Source: Streptantibioticus silvisoli
GTDB taxonomy: Bacteria > Actinomycetota > Actinomycetes > Streptomycetales > Streptomycetaceae
Direction: 5' to 3'
Length of the DNA stretch: 64,000 nt
Assembly (NCBI RefSeq): GCF_027947535.2
Contig: NZ_JAAGKO020000001.1
Location: 337,790 to 401,789, forward strand
The notes beneath the pieces were generated by a model that saw only the letters and a program-made list of their open reading frames with translations, searched no databases and was not told the DNA's origin. Shown here piece by piece: positions 25,137 through 34,881 of this stretch. The stretch's first letter is position 1, and every line of letters begins with the position of its first letter. The translations under genes were made by a program, and so were the position numbers.

Positions 25137-27428
25137 CTATCGGGTGGCCGCGGTCAGAGCACGTCCGGTGAGCGAGTCCTTCTGCCGCATCAGTTCGGAC
25201 GGGGTGCCGGCGAAGATCAGGCGGCCGCCATCGGTGCCGGCGCCGGGGCCGATGTCGATCACGTGGTCGGCCTGGGCCACGACGCGGAGATCGTGCTCGA
25301 CGACGACCAGCGTCGCGCCGGCGTCGACGAGTTCGGCGAAGAGCAGGTCGAGCCGCTCCACGTCGCTGGGGTGCAGGCCGGTCGTCGGCTCGTCGAGCAC
25401 GATCCGCTCCTCGGCGAAGTCGGGGGAGCCGCTGAGGTGCCGGGCCAGCAGGAGGCGCTGCTTCTCGCCGCCGGAGAACGTGTCGAGCGACTGGCCGACG
25501 GCGACGTAGCCGAGCCCGACGCGCTCCAGCCATCCCATCGTTGCCACAATGTCGGGGCGGTCCGGGAAGAGAGCCGCCACGGGGCCCGCCGACATCTTCA
25601 GCACATCCGCGATCGTGTGGCCCTCGAGCCTGACGTTCAAGGCCGTGTGGTTGAAGCGTTCACCCCCGCAGACTTCGCAAGCCGTCGCGACGTCGTCGAG
25701 GAAGGCGAGCTCGGTGGTGACGTAGCCCTTGCCCTTGCAGTTAGGGCAGGCCCCCTTGGAGTTGAAGCTGAACCAGGCCGGTTCGAGTCCGGACGAGGCG
25801 CTGAACGCGTCGCGCACGCTGTCGGCGACGCCGAGGATGCTCAGCGACATCGACCGTACTCCGCCGCGCAGCGGGTCCTGCCCGACCACCGTGAACTCGG
25901 GGTGCTGGCAGGGAAGTTCATTGGTCGCGAGCGAGCTCTTGCCAGAACCCGCGACGCCGGTGACCGCGGTGAGCACGCCGATCGGGATATCGACGTCGAA
26001 ACCGGTCAGGTTGTGTGCCGAGGCGTTTTCGACCCGGACGCGGGCGCGCGGCTCGCGGACGGCCCGCGTCAGCTTCAACGGCGTCGAAAGCAGCCGTCCG
26101 GTGACCGTGTCGCTGCCACGCAGTGCCTTCGGTGTCCCCTGGAACTGCACCAGTCCGCCCTGCGATCCCGCTCCCGGCCCCATGTCGATCACCTGGTCGG
26201 CGATGCGGATCACCTGGGGATGATGCTCGACGACCAGCACGGTGTTCCCCGCGTCGCGCAGTCGTAGCAGAAGGTGGTTGAGGCGCTGCACATCCGCGGG
26301 ATGCAGCCCGGTCGAGGGCTCGTCGAAGACGTAGGTGATGTCGGTGAGGGCGCTGCCGAGGTGCCGGACGATCTTCACCCGCTGTGCCTCTCCGCCCGAC
26401 AGCGTCGACGATTCGCGGTCGAGCGAGAGGTATCCGAGTCCGACGGAGAGCAGCGCGTCCACAGTGCGGCGGATACCGACGAGGGCCGGTTCCACCCGCG
26501 GGTCCTTCACCTTCTCCAGCAGTGCGCGCAGCTCGGCCACCGGCATGGCCGACCAGTCCACGATCGAAAGTCCGTCGATGAGGCTGGTCCGGGCCGCGGC
26601 ATTCAGCCGCGCTCCGTCGCACGCCGGGCAGACCCGGTGCGTCGTCAGGCGATCCAGCTCTTCGCGTACCTGCGAAGAGATCTTGGCCGGGCGGTTCTTC
26701 ACGTAGACGTCGCGCATCCGGGTGACGACGCCGTCGAAGCGAGCGGTCTTGGGAAACCGCGGGTCCGGATTCGGCAGTTTCATCTGATCCGCGTAGAGGA
26801 AAAGGTTCATCTCCTCGTCCGTGTAGTCCTTCAACGGCTTTTCCCGGTCGAACAGCCCGCAGTAGGCGAAGCGCTTCCAGCGATAGACGCCGGGCCGGAA
26901 CTGGCTGAACCGTACGGGCCCCTCGTTGATGTTCTTCTGCGGGTCGATCAACTCCGCCACGTCGATGTCGACGACGCTGCCGAGACCTTCGCAGTCAGGG
27001 CACATGCCCGCCGGATCGTTGAAGGAGTACGCGGGCGAGTACCCGGCGGATGGCTCGGCGATCCGGGAGAACACCAGCCTGATCAGCGGAGCGAGATCGG
27101 AAGCCGTCGATACGGTCGACCGGGCGTTGCCGGTGAAGCGGCGCTGGTCGATGATGGCGGTGAACGTGAGGCCGCTCATCGACTGCACTTCGGGCGCCGG
27201 CATGTGCGGGAGCCGGTTCCGTACGAAGGATGAATACGAATCGTTCACCAGGCGCTGCGCCTCGGCGGCGATCGTGTCGAGCACGAGTGAGGACTTGCCC
27301 GAGCCGGAAATTCCGGTGACGACCGTCAGCGCCTTCTTCGGCACATCGACCGTGATATTTCTGAGGTTGTTGGTGGCTGCACCGACGACGCGGATGACGG
27401 CTTCGCCTGCGGCGGCGTGAGGGTCCAT
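25137..27428 (-). CDS. UvrA-like ABC ATPase (UvrA2/DrrC type)
   Basis: About 763 residues, shorter than the roughly 950 of housekeeping UvrA. Two ABC modules are seen: Walker A GISGSGKSSLV and GVAGSGKSSLA, signatures STLSGGEAQRVK and DTFSGGEKQRLL, and Walker B regions followed by DEPSTGLHP and DEPTTGLHP. Zinc-type CxxC pairs occur (CPDCEGLG, CPACDGARL, CPNCKGKGY, CEVCGGERF). Short UvrA relatives of this kind (DrrC in daunorubicin clusters) give resistance to DNA-binding drugs, and others act in DNA repair. The start is uncertain among ATGs at 27440, 27437 and 27428. The gene stands alone and does not obviously belong to a cluster. Confidence 0.9.
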   Translation of the reverse strand: MDPHAAAGEAVIRVVGAATNNLRNITVDVPKKALTVVTGISGSGKSSLVLDTIAAEAQRLVNDSYSSFVRNRLPHMPAPEVQSMSGLTFTAIIDQRRFTGNARSTVSTASDLAPLIRLVFSRIAEPSAGYSPAYSFNDPAGMCPDCEGLGSVVDIDVAELIDPQKNINEGPVRFSQFRPGVYRWKRFAYCGLFDREKPLKDYTDEEMNLFLYADQMKLPNPDPRFPKTARFDGVVTRMRDVYVKNRPAKISSQVREELDRLTTHRVCPACDGARLNAAARTSLIDGLSIVDWSAMPVAELRALLEKVKDPRVEPALVGIRRTVDALLSVGLGYLSLDRESSTLSGGEAQRVKIVRHLGSALTDITYVFDEPSTGLHPADVQRLNHLLLRLRDAGNTVLVVEHHPQVIRIADQVIDMGPGAGSQGGLVQFQGTPKALRGSDTVTGRLLSTPLKLTRAVREPRARVRVENASAHNLTGFDVDIPIGVLTAVTGVAGSGKSSLATNELPCQHPEFTVVGQDPLRGGVRSMSLSILGVADSVRDAFSASSGLEPAWFSFNSKGACPNCKGKGYVTTELAFLDDVATACEVCGGERFNHTALNVRLEGHTIADVLKMSAGPVAALFPDRPDIVATMGWLERVGLGYVAVGQSLDTFSGGEKQRLLLARHLSGSPDFAEERIVLDEPTTGLHPSDVERLDLLFAELVDAGATLVVVEHDLRVVAQADHVIDIGPGAGTDGGRLIFAGTPSELMRQKDSLTGRALTAATR

Positions 27429-27889
27429 GGCCGCCATCATAGATTTGACCGGCACGGCAAACAGGTGACACACGTGGTGACCGACAGCGGCTTCCGCCGG
27501 TCACCCTCGACGGCGGGACCAACTACGGCCGGCCTCCCCATGGGATAAATGACGCTCCGTGGCGCGCCCGGCTTTCGCAGCGGCTGATACGGTCCCGGGC
27601 CCGACTTATCCATCGCATACCGATCGGGTCAGGACAGGCTGGTCACGGTGAAGGACGGGAGAGGAGATCCGGTTGAGGAATTCCCGGGCCGCGTTCATGG
27701 CCACGGGTATGGAGAAATCGATCGCGGTCATCCCGGTAGGCCGTGTGCTGGCGTTCTGTCGAGCCGGTGACGGGATGGTGGGACGTGGAGTGACCTGACG
27801 GACGGATGGGCGGAGCGCCCTGAGCCGCCTCAGCCGGTGAGCCATGGCCGTGGTGACGGGTGATGGTGTGACCGGTGATGGTGTGATCG

Positions 27890-28020
27890 GCGGGGGGTCG
27901 ACGGCAGGGTGTACCGAGATCCGTCCGGGTGTGCGGTGGCGTGACCTGCCCGGACGGTACGGGCCCGCGGAAGGCGGTTCACGAGCGGCATCGCCGCTGA
28001 TCGGCGGCCGGGCCCCGGAG
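27890..28020 (+). pseudogene. Degenerate IS5-type transposase fragment
   Basis: The frame reads IRPGVRWRDLPGRYG, closely matching the RTGVPWRDLPERYG motif of IS5 transposases (compare the intact element at 19.7-20.6 kb). After a shift of frame near 27965 it continues KAVHERHRR and then a stop where Trp is expected. It is a small remnant with at least one frameshift and one nonsense change. The rest of the 27429-28250 region shows no gene, only a short repeated GGTGATGGTGTGA motif at about 27860-27890. Confidence 0.7.
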
Positions 28021-28250
28021 CACACCGTCCGACCGCGTGCTACGGTCCGTCGCTGATCACGGGTCGCCGGCGATCACGGTCCTCCGACGGTCCGGGCCCG
28101 TCGGGGACGTCCGGGCGGCCGGACCGGTGCGCGGCGCCGTCACGGCTCCCGGTGGTCGAAGCGGTGGGACGGGAATTTCAGTTGCCCCGGTGGGCGGCGG
28201 GCTCAAGACTCGCCGTAGCACCTGCGGCGGAATCAGGTTCGGGGGAGAAC

Positions 28251-30134
28251 ATGCGTGTGCCGGCCGGTTATCGCACCAGATGGGCGAGTCTGCGCCTGTT
28301 ATGGGGCTCCTCGCGCGGGCTGGCGCTGGGCGCGATGGTCATGCTCGTCGCCGACGCGGCGCTGCCCAGCCTGACGTTGGTGTCGATGGGCCGTGCCGCC
28401 GGGCACATACCCGGCGCCGTCGCCGACGGGGTCTCCTCGGCGGCCGGGCACGCGCTGTGGTGGGCGCTGGCACTGGCGGCCGGGTGCTTCACGTTGTCGA
28501 TGCTGCGCGGGCCGGTGGAGGACGTACTGTCGGCCGCCGCGCGGGCCAGGCTGACGGCGGTGCTCCAGGAACGGCTGGTGCGCGCGGTCTCGGCGCCGCC
28601 GGGGATCGCGCACCTCGAGGACCCGGCGGTGCTGGACCGGCTGTCCTTCGCGCAGGGCGAGGTGATGGGCCAGCAGCCCGCCGACGCCCCGATGACCCTG
28701 CTGCAGACCGCGGGCGGCAGGCTGGGCGGGCTGGTGGCCTGCGGGGTGCTGAGCGGCTACCACTGGTGGCTCGGGCTGACGCTGCTCGCCGCCTGGCTGG
28801 TGGTGCGCCGGCCGCTCGGGGCGCTGGTGCGCTCCCGGGTCGGCACGTTCCGCGCGGCCGGCGAGCCGCTGCGCCGCAGCTGGTATTTCCTGGGGGTGGC
28901 CTGGCGGCCGCAGTTCGCCAAGGAGGTACGGGTCTTCGGGCTCGGCGAGTGGGTGCTCGACTCCTACCAGCGCTGGTACACCGAGGCGATGCGGCCCTCC
29001 TGGCGCACCGTCGGTCGGCTGAACCTGCGGGTCGCCGGTGCGGGGCTGCTGGTGCTCGCGGCGTACGGGCTCGGGGCGGGCACCTTGTCGTGGGACGCCT
29101 ACCACCACACGGTGGGGCTGCGGACCCTGGCGACCATGCTGCCCATGCTGCTGGCCACCATGCCGGTCGGCAGCGTGACGGCGACCGACTTCGCCCTGGA
29201 GTCGATGCTCTCCGCGCTGCCGGATCTGGACGGCCTGGAGGCCGCTCTGGCCCCGCCCGCCCTGCCTGCCCCGGCCGACCCGGCCGACCCGGAGGCCCTT
29301 GCCCCGGCAGCCGTCGCCCCGGCGGACGCCGCAGGGCTGCCGCGTGCGGCCATCCGGCTCGAAGGCGTCGGATTCCGCTACCCCGGCGGCCAGCAGGACG
29401 TACTGCACGGCCTCGACCTCGAACTGCCCGCCGGTACCTCGCTCGCCGTCGTCGGCGTCAACGGCGCGGGCAAGACCACGCTGGTCACCCTGCTGGCCCG
29501 GCTGCGCGAACCGACGGCCGGGCGCATCACGGTGGACGGCCACGACCTCGCCGACCTCGACCCGGCCGCGTGGCAACGTCAACTGGCCGTCGTTTTTCAG
29601 GACTTCACCCGCTATCCGCTCACCGCCGCCGAGAACGTCTCGCTGGCGCTGCGCCACGACCCGCCCGATCCGGGGGCGTTGAGCCGGGCCGCGGAACGGG
29701 CGGGGGCGGCCGAGTTGGTCGAGGGCCTGGCGAACGGCTGGCAGACGGTACTGTCCCCGCACTACACCGGCGGCACCGATCTGTCCGGCGGCCAGTGGCA
29801 ACGCCTCGCGCTGGCACGGGCGTTGTACGCGGTGGAGCGTGGCGCGCGGGTGCTCGTGCTGGACGAGCCGACCGCGCAACTCGACGTGCGCGCCGAGGCG
29901 GCGTTCTACGACCGCTTCCTGCAGATCACCGAGGGCACCACCAGCATCGTCATCTCGCACCGCTTCTCCACCGTCCGCAAGGCCGACCGGATCGCGGTGC
30001 TGGACGCCGGACGCATCACCGAACTCGGCGGCCACGACGAGCTGTTGGCGACCGGCGGACAGTACGCGGAACTCTTCCGCACCCAGGCGGCCCGCTTCAC
30101 CGGGCCCGCCTCGACCCGGCGCGGGAGGCAGTGA
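28251..30134 (+). CDS. ABC exporter half-transporter (permease-ATPase fusion), subunit 1
   Basis: 627 residues from ATG 28251, placed by the GGGGGAG upstream. The N-terminal membrane domain (about residues 15-340) has several hydrophobic segments. The ATPase domain shows GVNGAGKTTLVTLLARL, FQDFTRYPLT as the Q-loop region, LSGGQWQRLALARAL, VLVLDEPTAQLD and ISHRFSTVRKADRI. A Pro/Ala-rich linker (PAPADPADPEALAPAA) joins the domains. The next gene overlaps by one base and encodes a second full half-transporter, so they probably form a heterodimeric exporter of a peptide, lipid or drug. Substrate unknown. Confidence 0.9.
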   Translation: MRVPAGYRTRWASLRLLWGSSRGLALGAMVMLVADAALPSLTLVSMGRAAGHIPGAVADGVSSAAGHALWWALALAAGCFTLSMLRGPVEDVLSAAARARLTAVLQERLVRAVSAPPGIAHLEDPAVLDRLSFAQGEVMGQQPADAPMTLLQTAGGRLGGLVACGVLSGYHWWLGLTLLAAWLVVRRPLGALVRSRVGTFRAAGEPLRRSWYFLGVAWRPQFAKEVRVFGLGEWVLDSYQRWYTEAMRPSWRTVGRLNLRVAGAGLLVLAAYGLGAGTLSWDAYHHTVGLRTLATMLPMLLATMPVGSVTATDFALESMLSALPDLDGLEAALAPPALPAPADPADPEALAPAAVAPADAAGLPRAAIRLEGVGFRYPGGQQDVLHGLDLELPAGTSLAVVGVNGAGKTTLVTLLARLREPTAGRITVDGHDLADLDPAAWQRQLAVVFQDFTRYPLTAAENVSLALRHDPPDPGALSRAAERAGAAELVEGLANGWQTVLSPHYTGGTDLSGGQWQRLALARALYAVERGARVLVLDEPTAQLDVRAEAAFYDRFLQITEGTTSIVISHRFSTVRKADRIAVLDAGRITELGGHDELLATGGQYAELFRTQAARFTGPASTRRGRQ

Positions 30135-32056
30135 TGGCGCGGACCTCGAAGCAGGCGGCACAGATGGCGGATACCTCGAAGCGGTCGGCCGCGAGCCGTC
30201 CGAGCGGTCTGTACGGCGTGCGGGCGCTGACGCTGCTGGGCGGTTCGGGATTCCGGGCGGCGCCGCTGCTGATGACGGCGACGACCGTGCTGCTGATCGT
30301 CGGCGCGGCCGCCTCGGTGAGCGGGACGGTCGGCTACCGGGTGGTCATCGACTCCGCCGCGCACCACGACGCCCGGCAGGCAGTGACCGGTGCCGTGCTG
30401 GTGGCGGCGCTGTTCACCGTGGCGTGGGTGTGCGGGATCGTCGGCGCGATGCAGAACTCGATGCTCACCGACCGGGTCGCGCTGCTGATCAACACCCGCG
30501 TCGGCCGGCTGGCGACCGCCGCGAACGGACTCGAACTGCTGGAACACCCCGACAAGTTGAGCGGCCTCGACCAGGTGCGCGACAACCGCCGCGCCATCGC
30601 GGGCGCGTCCCGGCAGTTCCTGCGCGGCCTGCAGACGGTGATCCGCGGCGGCGGCATCCTGGTGCTGCTGATCACCGTCTACCCGCCGATCCTCATCGTC
30701 CCGCTGCTCGGCGTGGTGCCCGCGCTCGCCGGCCGCCGCGCCTCCCGGTTGCAGAAGGAGACGGACGACGACCTGGCGCAGGACCGCCGGCTGCTGGCCG
30801 ACCTCTTCCGGCTCACCACCACCGCCGAGACCGCCAAGGAGCTGCGGATCTGCGGGGTGACCGGTGATCTGGCGCAGCGGCACGCGGAGTTGGGCGAACG
30901 CATCCGTACCCGCACGGTGCGGGCGGCGTGGCGCAGCGCCGGGTGGGAGGCGGCCGGCTGGCTGGTGTACGCGATCGGCTTCAGCGGGGCGATCGCGCTG
31001 CTGGTGTGGCGCGCGGCGCACGGCCACACCAGTCCGGGCCAGGTCGTGATGGCGGTCAGCCTGCTGCGTCGCGCGCAGAGCCAGGTCTCCGGTGCGAGCG
31101 ACACCGCGGGGGCGATGGGCACCGCGTTCCGCTCCGCGCGGCTCCTGCTGGAGTTGGAGGACGGCATCGCCGCGGAACGCGTTCCGCCGGAGCGTTCGGC
31201 CGCCGCGCCGCACCGGCTGGACGACGGCATTCGGCTGGAGGGCGTGTCGTTCGGCTACCACGGCGCGAGCACCCCGGTGCTGCGCGAGGTGGATCTGCGG
31301 TTGCCCGCGGGGGCCACGGTGGCGATCGTCGGGGACAACGGCGCGGGCAAGACGACCCTGGTCAAGCTGCTCACCGGGATGTACCGGCCGACCGAGGGCC
31401 GGATCACGGTGGACGGCACGGACCTGGCCGACATCGAGCCGGCCGCCTGGCGGGAGCAGACCTCGGCCGCCTTCCAGGACTTCGTCCGCTACCAGTGGAC
31501 CGCCCGCCAGACCGTCGGGGCGGGCGACCTGCCCCGGATGCCGGACGAGTGCGCGGTACGCGGTGCGGTGGCCCGCGCCGACGCCGACGACGTGCTGGCC
31601 CGGCTGCCCGACGGCCTCGACTCGCAACTCGGCCGGTTCTTCACCGGCGGCACCGAGTTGTCCGGCGGACAGTGGCAACGCCTGGCGCTGGCACGGGCGT
31701 TGATGCGTGAACGCCCGCTGCTGACGGTGCTCGACGAACCGACGGCGGCGCTCGACGCGGCCACCGAGAGCGCGCTGTACGCCCGTTGGGGCGAGGCGGC
31801 CCGGGCGGGCGCGGCCGACCGCGGCGCGGTGACGCTGCTGGTCTCCCACCGCTTCTCCACGGTGCGCACGGCCGACCTGATCGTCGTCCTGGACGGCGGC
31901 CGGGTCACCGAGGTGGGCGGCCACGAGGACCTGATGGCCGCCGGCGGCCCCTACGCGCGGCTGTTCGCCCTCCAGGCCCGCGGCTACCTGGACGGCGGCC
32001 CGAAACTGCCCGCCCAGCCGACCGGCAGCCGGGCCGCGGAGCCCGACCGCGGGTAG
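30134..32056 (+). CDS. ABC exporter half-transporter, subunit 2
   Basis: 640 residues. The ATG shares its A with the stop of the previous gene (TGATG), so the two are coupled. The membrane domain occupies about residues 45-350, and the ATPase domain shows GDNGAGKTTLVKLLTGM, LSGGQWQRLALARALM, VLDEPTAALDAATES and SHRFSTVRTADLIVVLDGG. Both partners keep an intact signature and Walker B Glu position, so neither nucleotide site is plainly degenerate. No precursor peptide or other biosynthetic gene adjoins the pair. Confidence 0.9.
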   Translation: MARTSKQAAQMADTSKRSAASRPSGLYGVRALTLLGGSGFRAAPLLMTATTVLLIVGAAASVSGTVGYRVVIDSAAHHDARQAVTGAVLVAALFTVAWVCGIVGAMQNSMLTDRVALLINTRVGRLATAANGLELLEHPDKLSGLDQVRDNRRAIAGASRQFLRGLQTVIRGGGILVLLITVYPPILIVPLLGVVPALAGRRASRLQKETDDDLAQDRRLLADLFRLTTTAETAKELRICGVTGDLAQRHAELGERIRTRTVRAAWRSAGWEAAGWLVYAIGFSGAIALLVWRAAHGHTSPGQVVMAVSLLRRAQSQVSGASDTAGAMGTAFRSARLLLELEDGIAAERVPPERSAAAPHRLDDGIRLEGVSFGYHGASTPVLREVDLRLPAGATVAIVGDNGAGKTTLVKLLTGMYRPTEGRITVDGTDLADIEPAAWREQTSAAFQDFVRYQWTARQTVGAGDLPRMPDECAVRGAVARADADDVLARLPDGLDSQLGRFFTGGTELSGGQWQRLALARALMRERPLLTVLDEPTAALDAATESALYARWGEAARAGAADRGAVTLLVSHRFSTVRTADLIVVLDGGRVTEVGGHEDLMAAGGPYARLFALQARGYLDGGPKLPAQPTGSRAAEPDRG

Positions 32057-32187
32057 GCCGTCGCGGCCCGGGCGGCCGGGGCCGTTCCTGACGCGGAAGA
32101 CGCACGGGCCGCCGGCCGCCGTCGCGGTGCGTCAGGGCCCGGGCCGGCGAGGACGACTCCGCGGTCGCCCGGCGCAGGGCGAGGGCG

Positions 32188-32532
32188 TCACGGCTGCTGG
32201 CGGAGCCCGATGACGTTGCCGTCGGTGTCCTTGACGGAGCCGACCAGCAGGCCGCCGCCGACATCGTGCGGCTCCTCGTGGGACTCGGCACCGGCGGCGA
32301 CGAGGGCCTGGTGGGCGGCGGCGATGTCGGGCACGTCGCGGAAGCAGACCGGGCCGTTGGTACCGCCCTGCTGGCCGTCGGGGACGAGGCCGATCTGCTG
32401 ACCGTCGAGCTCGAAGCCGACGTAGTACGGCGAGTCCGTCGACGGTTCGGCGCCGAGGAACGTGCTGAAGAGCGCCTTGGACCGGGCGAGGTCCTGGACG
32501 TGGTAGATGATCACATTGATGCCGCTGCTCAT
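32188..32532 (-). CDS. VOC (glyoxalase/bleomycin resistance) superfamily protein
   Basis: 114 residues. Beta-alpha-beta-beta-beta pattern of the VOC fold: INVIIYHVQDLARSKALFSTFLGAEP, YYVGFELDGQQIGLVP, then FRDVPDIAAAHQALVAAGAESHEEPHDVGGG and a final SVKDTDGNVIGLRQ. Metal-ligand candidates are present but the function (isomerase, dioxygenase or drug binding) cannot be assigned. It is convergent with the ABC pair. ATG 32532 follows AGGAGT at good spacing. Confidence 0.85.
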   Translation of the reverse strand: MSSGINVIIYHVQDLARSKALFSTFLGAEPSTDSPYYVGFELDGQQIGLVPDGQQGGTNGPVCFRDVPDIAAAHQALVAAGAESHEEPHDVGGGLLVGSVKDTDGNVIGLRQQP

Positions 32533-33010
32533 GGCGGGGTACTCCTGCGTCTCGTGGTGCTGCGGCGGTCCTGCGGAGCCGCCGGTGATTCCACGGTAGA
32601 CGTGAGGCCGGACGGCCGCTTCTCCAAAACTGATCGATCGGCCGTCGACCCCGAAGAGGAATCACGCCCCCGGCCGGGCCTGCCCGAGAGCCCGGCTCGC
32701 GCCCGCACACCACCGTCGTCCGGGCGGCCATCGGCGCTGACACCTCGGCACGTTCTCGCTCCGACGCTCCGACGCTCCGACGCTCCGACGCGGCGGTCGC
32801 GCGGACCGCGCCGGAGCCCCGGGCGGCGGGGAGCCTGCGGTGCCGGCCGCGTGGTGGTGCCCGCCGCAAGCGGTGGCGCTGCATCGCCACCCGTTACGGG
32901 ACGGCGGTCGGCGTGCGCGTGCGCATCAGGGCCCCCGTGCGCCGCCCCGCGGCGGCCTGGCGTCGGCCGCGGACGGACCGCGGACGATGCCGCCCGCGGG
33001 TGCGGTCCGG
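32533..33010. other. Intergenic region with an 8-bp tandem repeat
   Basis: About 480 bases between two leftward genes. It contains four perfect copies of CTCCGACG at 32759-32790. No gene or clear terminator was seen; the long region should hold the promoter of the VOC gene. Confidence 0.5.
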
Positions 33011-34507
33011 TCAGGGAGCGATGGCCCACTGCTGGCAGGCGTTGTCGAGCTGGGCCCACTGCCGCACCGCGGTTGCGTCGGCGGTGCCGCAGTCGGCGGC
33101 GTCGAGCACCATGCCGTTGCCCACGTTGGTGATGGTGTAGCGGCTGCCGGCCCTGGTCACGTCCCACTGCTGGCAGGTGTTGCCCAGCGCGGTCCACAGC
33201 CGCACCGCCGTCCCGTTCGACGCGCCGCAGTTCTCCGAGTCCAGCACCGTGCCGCTGTTGACGTTGGTGATGGTGTAGTGGCCGTTGCCCGCGCTGGCGA
33301 ATTTCCACTGCTGGCAGGTGTTGCCCAGGGATGACCACAGGTCGACCGGCGTGCCGTCGGCGCTGCCGCAGTCGACGGCGTCGAGGAGCGTGCCGCTGTT
33401 GGCGTTGGTCAGCCGGTACGCGGTGCCGGGGACCGGGACGGCGGCGCCGGCCTTCGTGTAGCCGACGGAGACGATCTCGGCCTGGACCGCGTTGTCGGCG
33501 GCGTCGGTCGGGTAGCCGGCGGTGATGGCACCTTCGAAGAACGAGCCGTCGGAGCCGTTGCTGTCGTCACCCCCGGTCCCCAGGACGATGGCGCCCTCCT
33601 GGTGCATCGGGGCGTAGCCGCCGGTGTCCGGCAGGGCTCCGCTGTACTCGGTGGTCAGGCCGCCCGATTGCGCGTTGCCGTCCTTGATGGCGTAGGCCGT
33701 GGTGCCGTTGTTCTTCAGCAGCGCGGTGACGAAGGTGCTGGCGTTCCCCTTGTTGCCCGGATCGGAGCCGTTGCCGCCGGCGAACAGGCCGTTCTCCAGG
33801 TCGGCCTGGACCCAGGGCCCGGCGCCGGTGCAGGGGGCGAACCAGCACTCCGTACCGAAGTTGATCGCGTCCATATGCCCGTTGCCGGTGTCGTCGTTGG
33901 ACGTCTCCGCGTTGCCGTAGTCGAAGCAGCAGCGGTTGTCGACGTGCTGGCCGCCGGTCACCAGGTAGGCGCCCTGTGCCGCGCTGCCGGTCGGGATGCC
34001 GGAGGTGCTGTCGTTGCGATAGCCGACGCCCGCCTGGACGGAGATTCCGTAGACCGCGTGGCCGCCGACCGTCGCGGGCAGCGCGTCGGCGATCGCGCCG
34101 ACATCCGCTCCGCCGTTGCCGCCGGCGCCCTCGACGGTCAGGTTGTTGCCCCGGGGGCTCTGGTCGTAGACCTCCGTGATGGCGCACACCGTGCCGGAGC
34201 AGAAGGAGTCCTGCGCGGCGGCGTCGGCGTAGCCGCCGGCGGCGAGCGTGCCGATGTCGGCCGAGGTGCCGTCGGAGGCGCGTCGGACCCGGTAGAGCCT
34301 GCCGCTGTAGGAGGCGTAGAGCGCCCGCACCGTGCTGTGCGCGGCGACGCAGGGCGTGCCTGCGGAGGCGTAGATGTCGCAGGGCAATGGCGTGGCGGCC
34401 TGCGCGGTGCCGGCCGTGCCGATGAGCGTGCCGAGCATGAGCACGATGGCGGCGAAGGCCGGCCACAGGGCTTTTCGCAGCATTCGACGTCGCGTCCTGA
34501 CGTTCAC
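33011..34507 (-). CDS. Secreted GH54 alpha-L-arabinofuranosidase with ricin-type (CBM13-like) C-terminal domain
   Basis: 498 residues from GTG 34507, chosen for the GGAGA RBS and for the signal peptide. Residues 1-38 are a signal (RTRRRMLRKALW, then hydrophobic, ending GTAQAA). The catalytic part (about 40-350) begins PLPCDIYASAGTPCVAAHSTVRALY and runs through VYDQSPRGNNL, RCCFDYGN and FGTECWFAPC, the GH54 pattern that cleaves terminal arabinofuranose from arabinan and arabinoxylan. The last 130 residues are a lectin domain of three QxW-type repeats (NTCQQWKF, NTCQQWDV, NACQQWAI), not the CBM42 typical of fungal GH54. It diverges from the LacI gene and has an arabinose-type operator at 34563-34578. 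Confidence 0.9.
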   Translation of the reverse strand: MNVRTRRRMLRKALWPAFAAIVLMLGTLIGTAGTAQAATPLPCDIYASAGTPCVAAHSTVRALYASYSGRLYRVRRASDGTSADIGTLAAGGYADAAAQDSFCSGTVCAITEVYDQSPRGNNLTVEGAGGNGGADVGAIADALPATVGGHAVYGISVQAGVGYRNDSTSGIPTGSAAQGAYLVTGGQHVDNRCCFDYGNAETSNDDTGNGHMDAINFGTECWFAPCTGAGPWVQADLENGLFAGGNGSDPGNKGNASTFVTALLKNNGTTAYAIKDGNAQSGGLTTEYSGALPDTGGYAPMHQEGAIVLGTGGDDSNGSDGSFFEGAITAGYPTDAADNAVQAEIVSVGYTKAGAAVPVPGTAYRLTNANSGTLLDAVDCGSADGTPVDLWSSLGNTCQQWKFASAGNGHYTITNVNSGTVLDSENCGASNGTAVRLWTALGNTCQQWDVTRAGSRYTITNVGNGMVLDAADCGTADATAVRQWAQLDNACQQWAIAP

Positions 34508-34562
34508 GGTGAACCACTCTCCGTGCGGCTCGGTGGAATGGGGGACATCCGACCGGACGCCG

Positions 34563-34578
34563 ACGTTAGCGTTAACAT
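34563..34578 (-). promoter_or_regulatory. LacI-type operator upstream of the GH54 gene
   Basis: The minus strand reads TGTTAACGCTAACG, a near match to the perfect palindrome TGTTAGCGCTAACA at 37738-37751. It lies about 57 bases upstream of the GH54 start. Probable binding site of the adjacent LacI-family repressor. Confidence 0.8.
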
Positions 34579-34881
34579 TCACGGGTCGGCGGAACGCCGC
34601 TGCTTCCTCGGGGGAGCGGCGTGCGGCTCGCGGTGGGATGGCCATCACTATGGATACGCCTCCCGGGCGCGTCAAGACATCGGACCGGGCCCGATGTGAG
34701 CGTTCCCCCCGGCCTACCGCGCACGGCGGGGCGAGAAGGCGGCCGGTCCGCCGCGCTTCCCGCGCGGCGTCCGCGTACCCGGCGGCCTGCGTGAGCCTCG
34801 CCGGCGCCCCCGGTGGACAGGCGGAACCTTCCGCTGCCGGGTGCCGGGGGCACGCGATCCGGTGGCGGGTGGTCCGGTGCC

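Noticed and set aside
27606..28025. Minus-strand 139-codon frame
   Set aside because: Pro/Arg-rich, no RBS, overlaps the transposase remnant on the other strand.
28037..30133. Plus-strand frame leading into the second ABC half-transporter
   Set aside because: Out of frame with the first half-transporter and without ABC motifs; the real gene starts at 30134.
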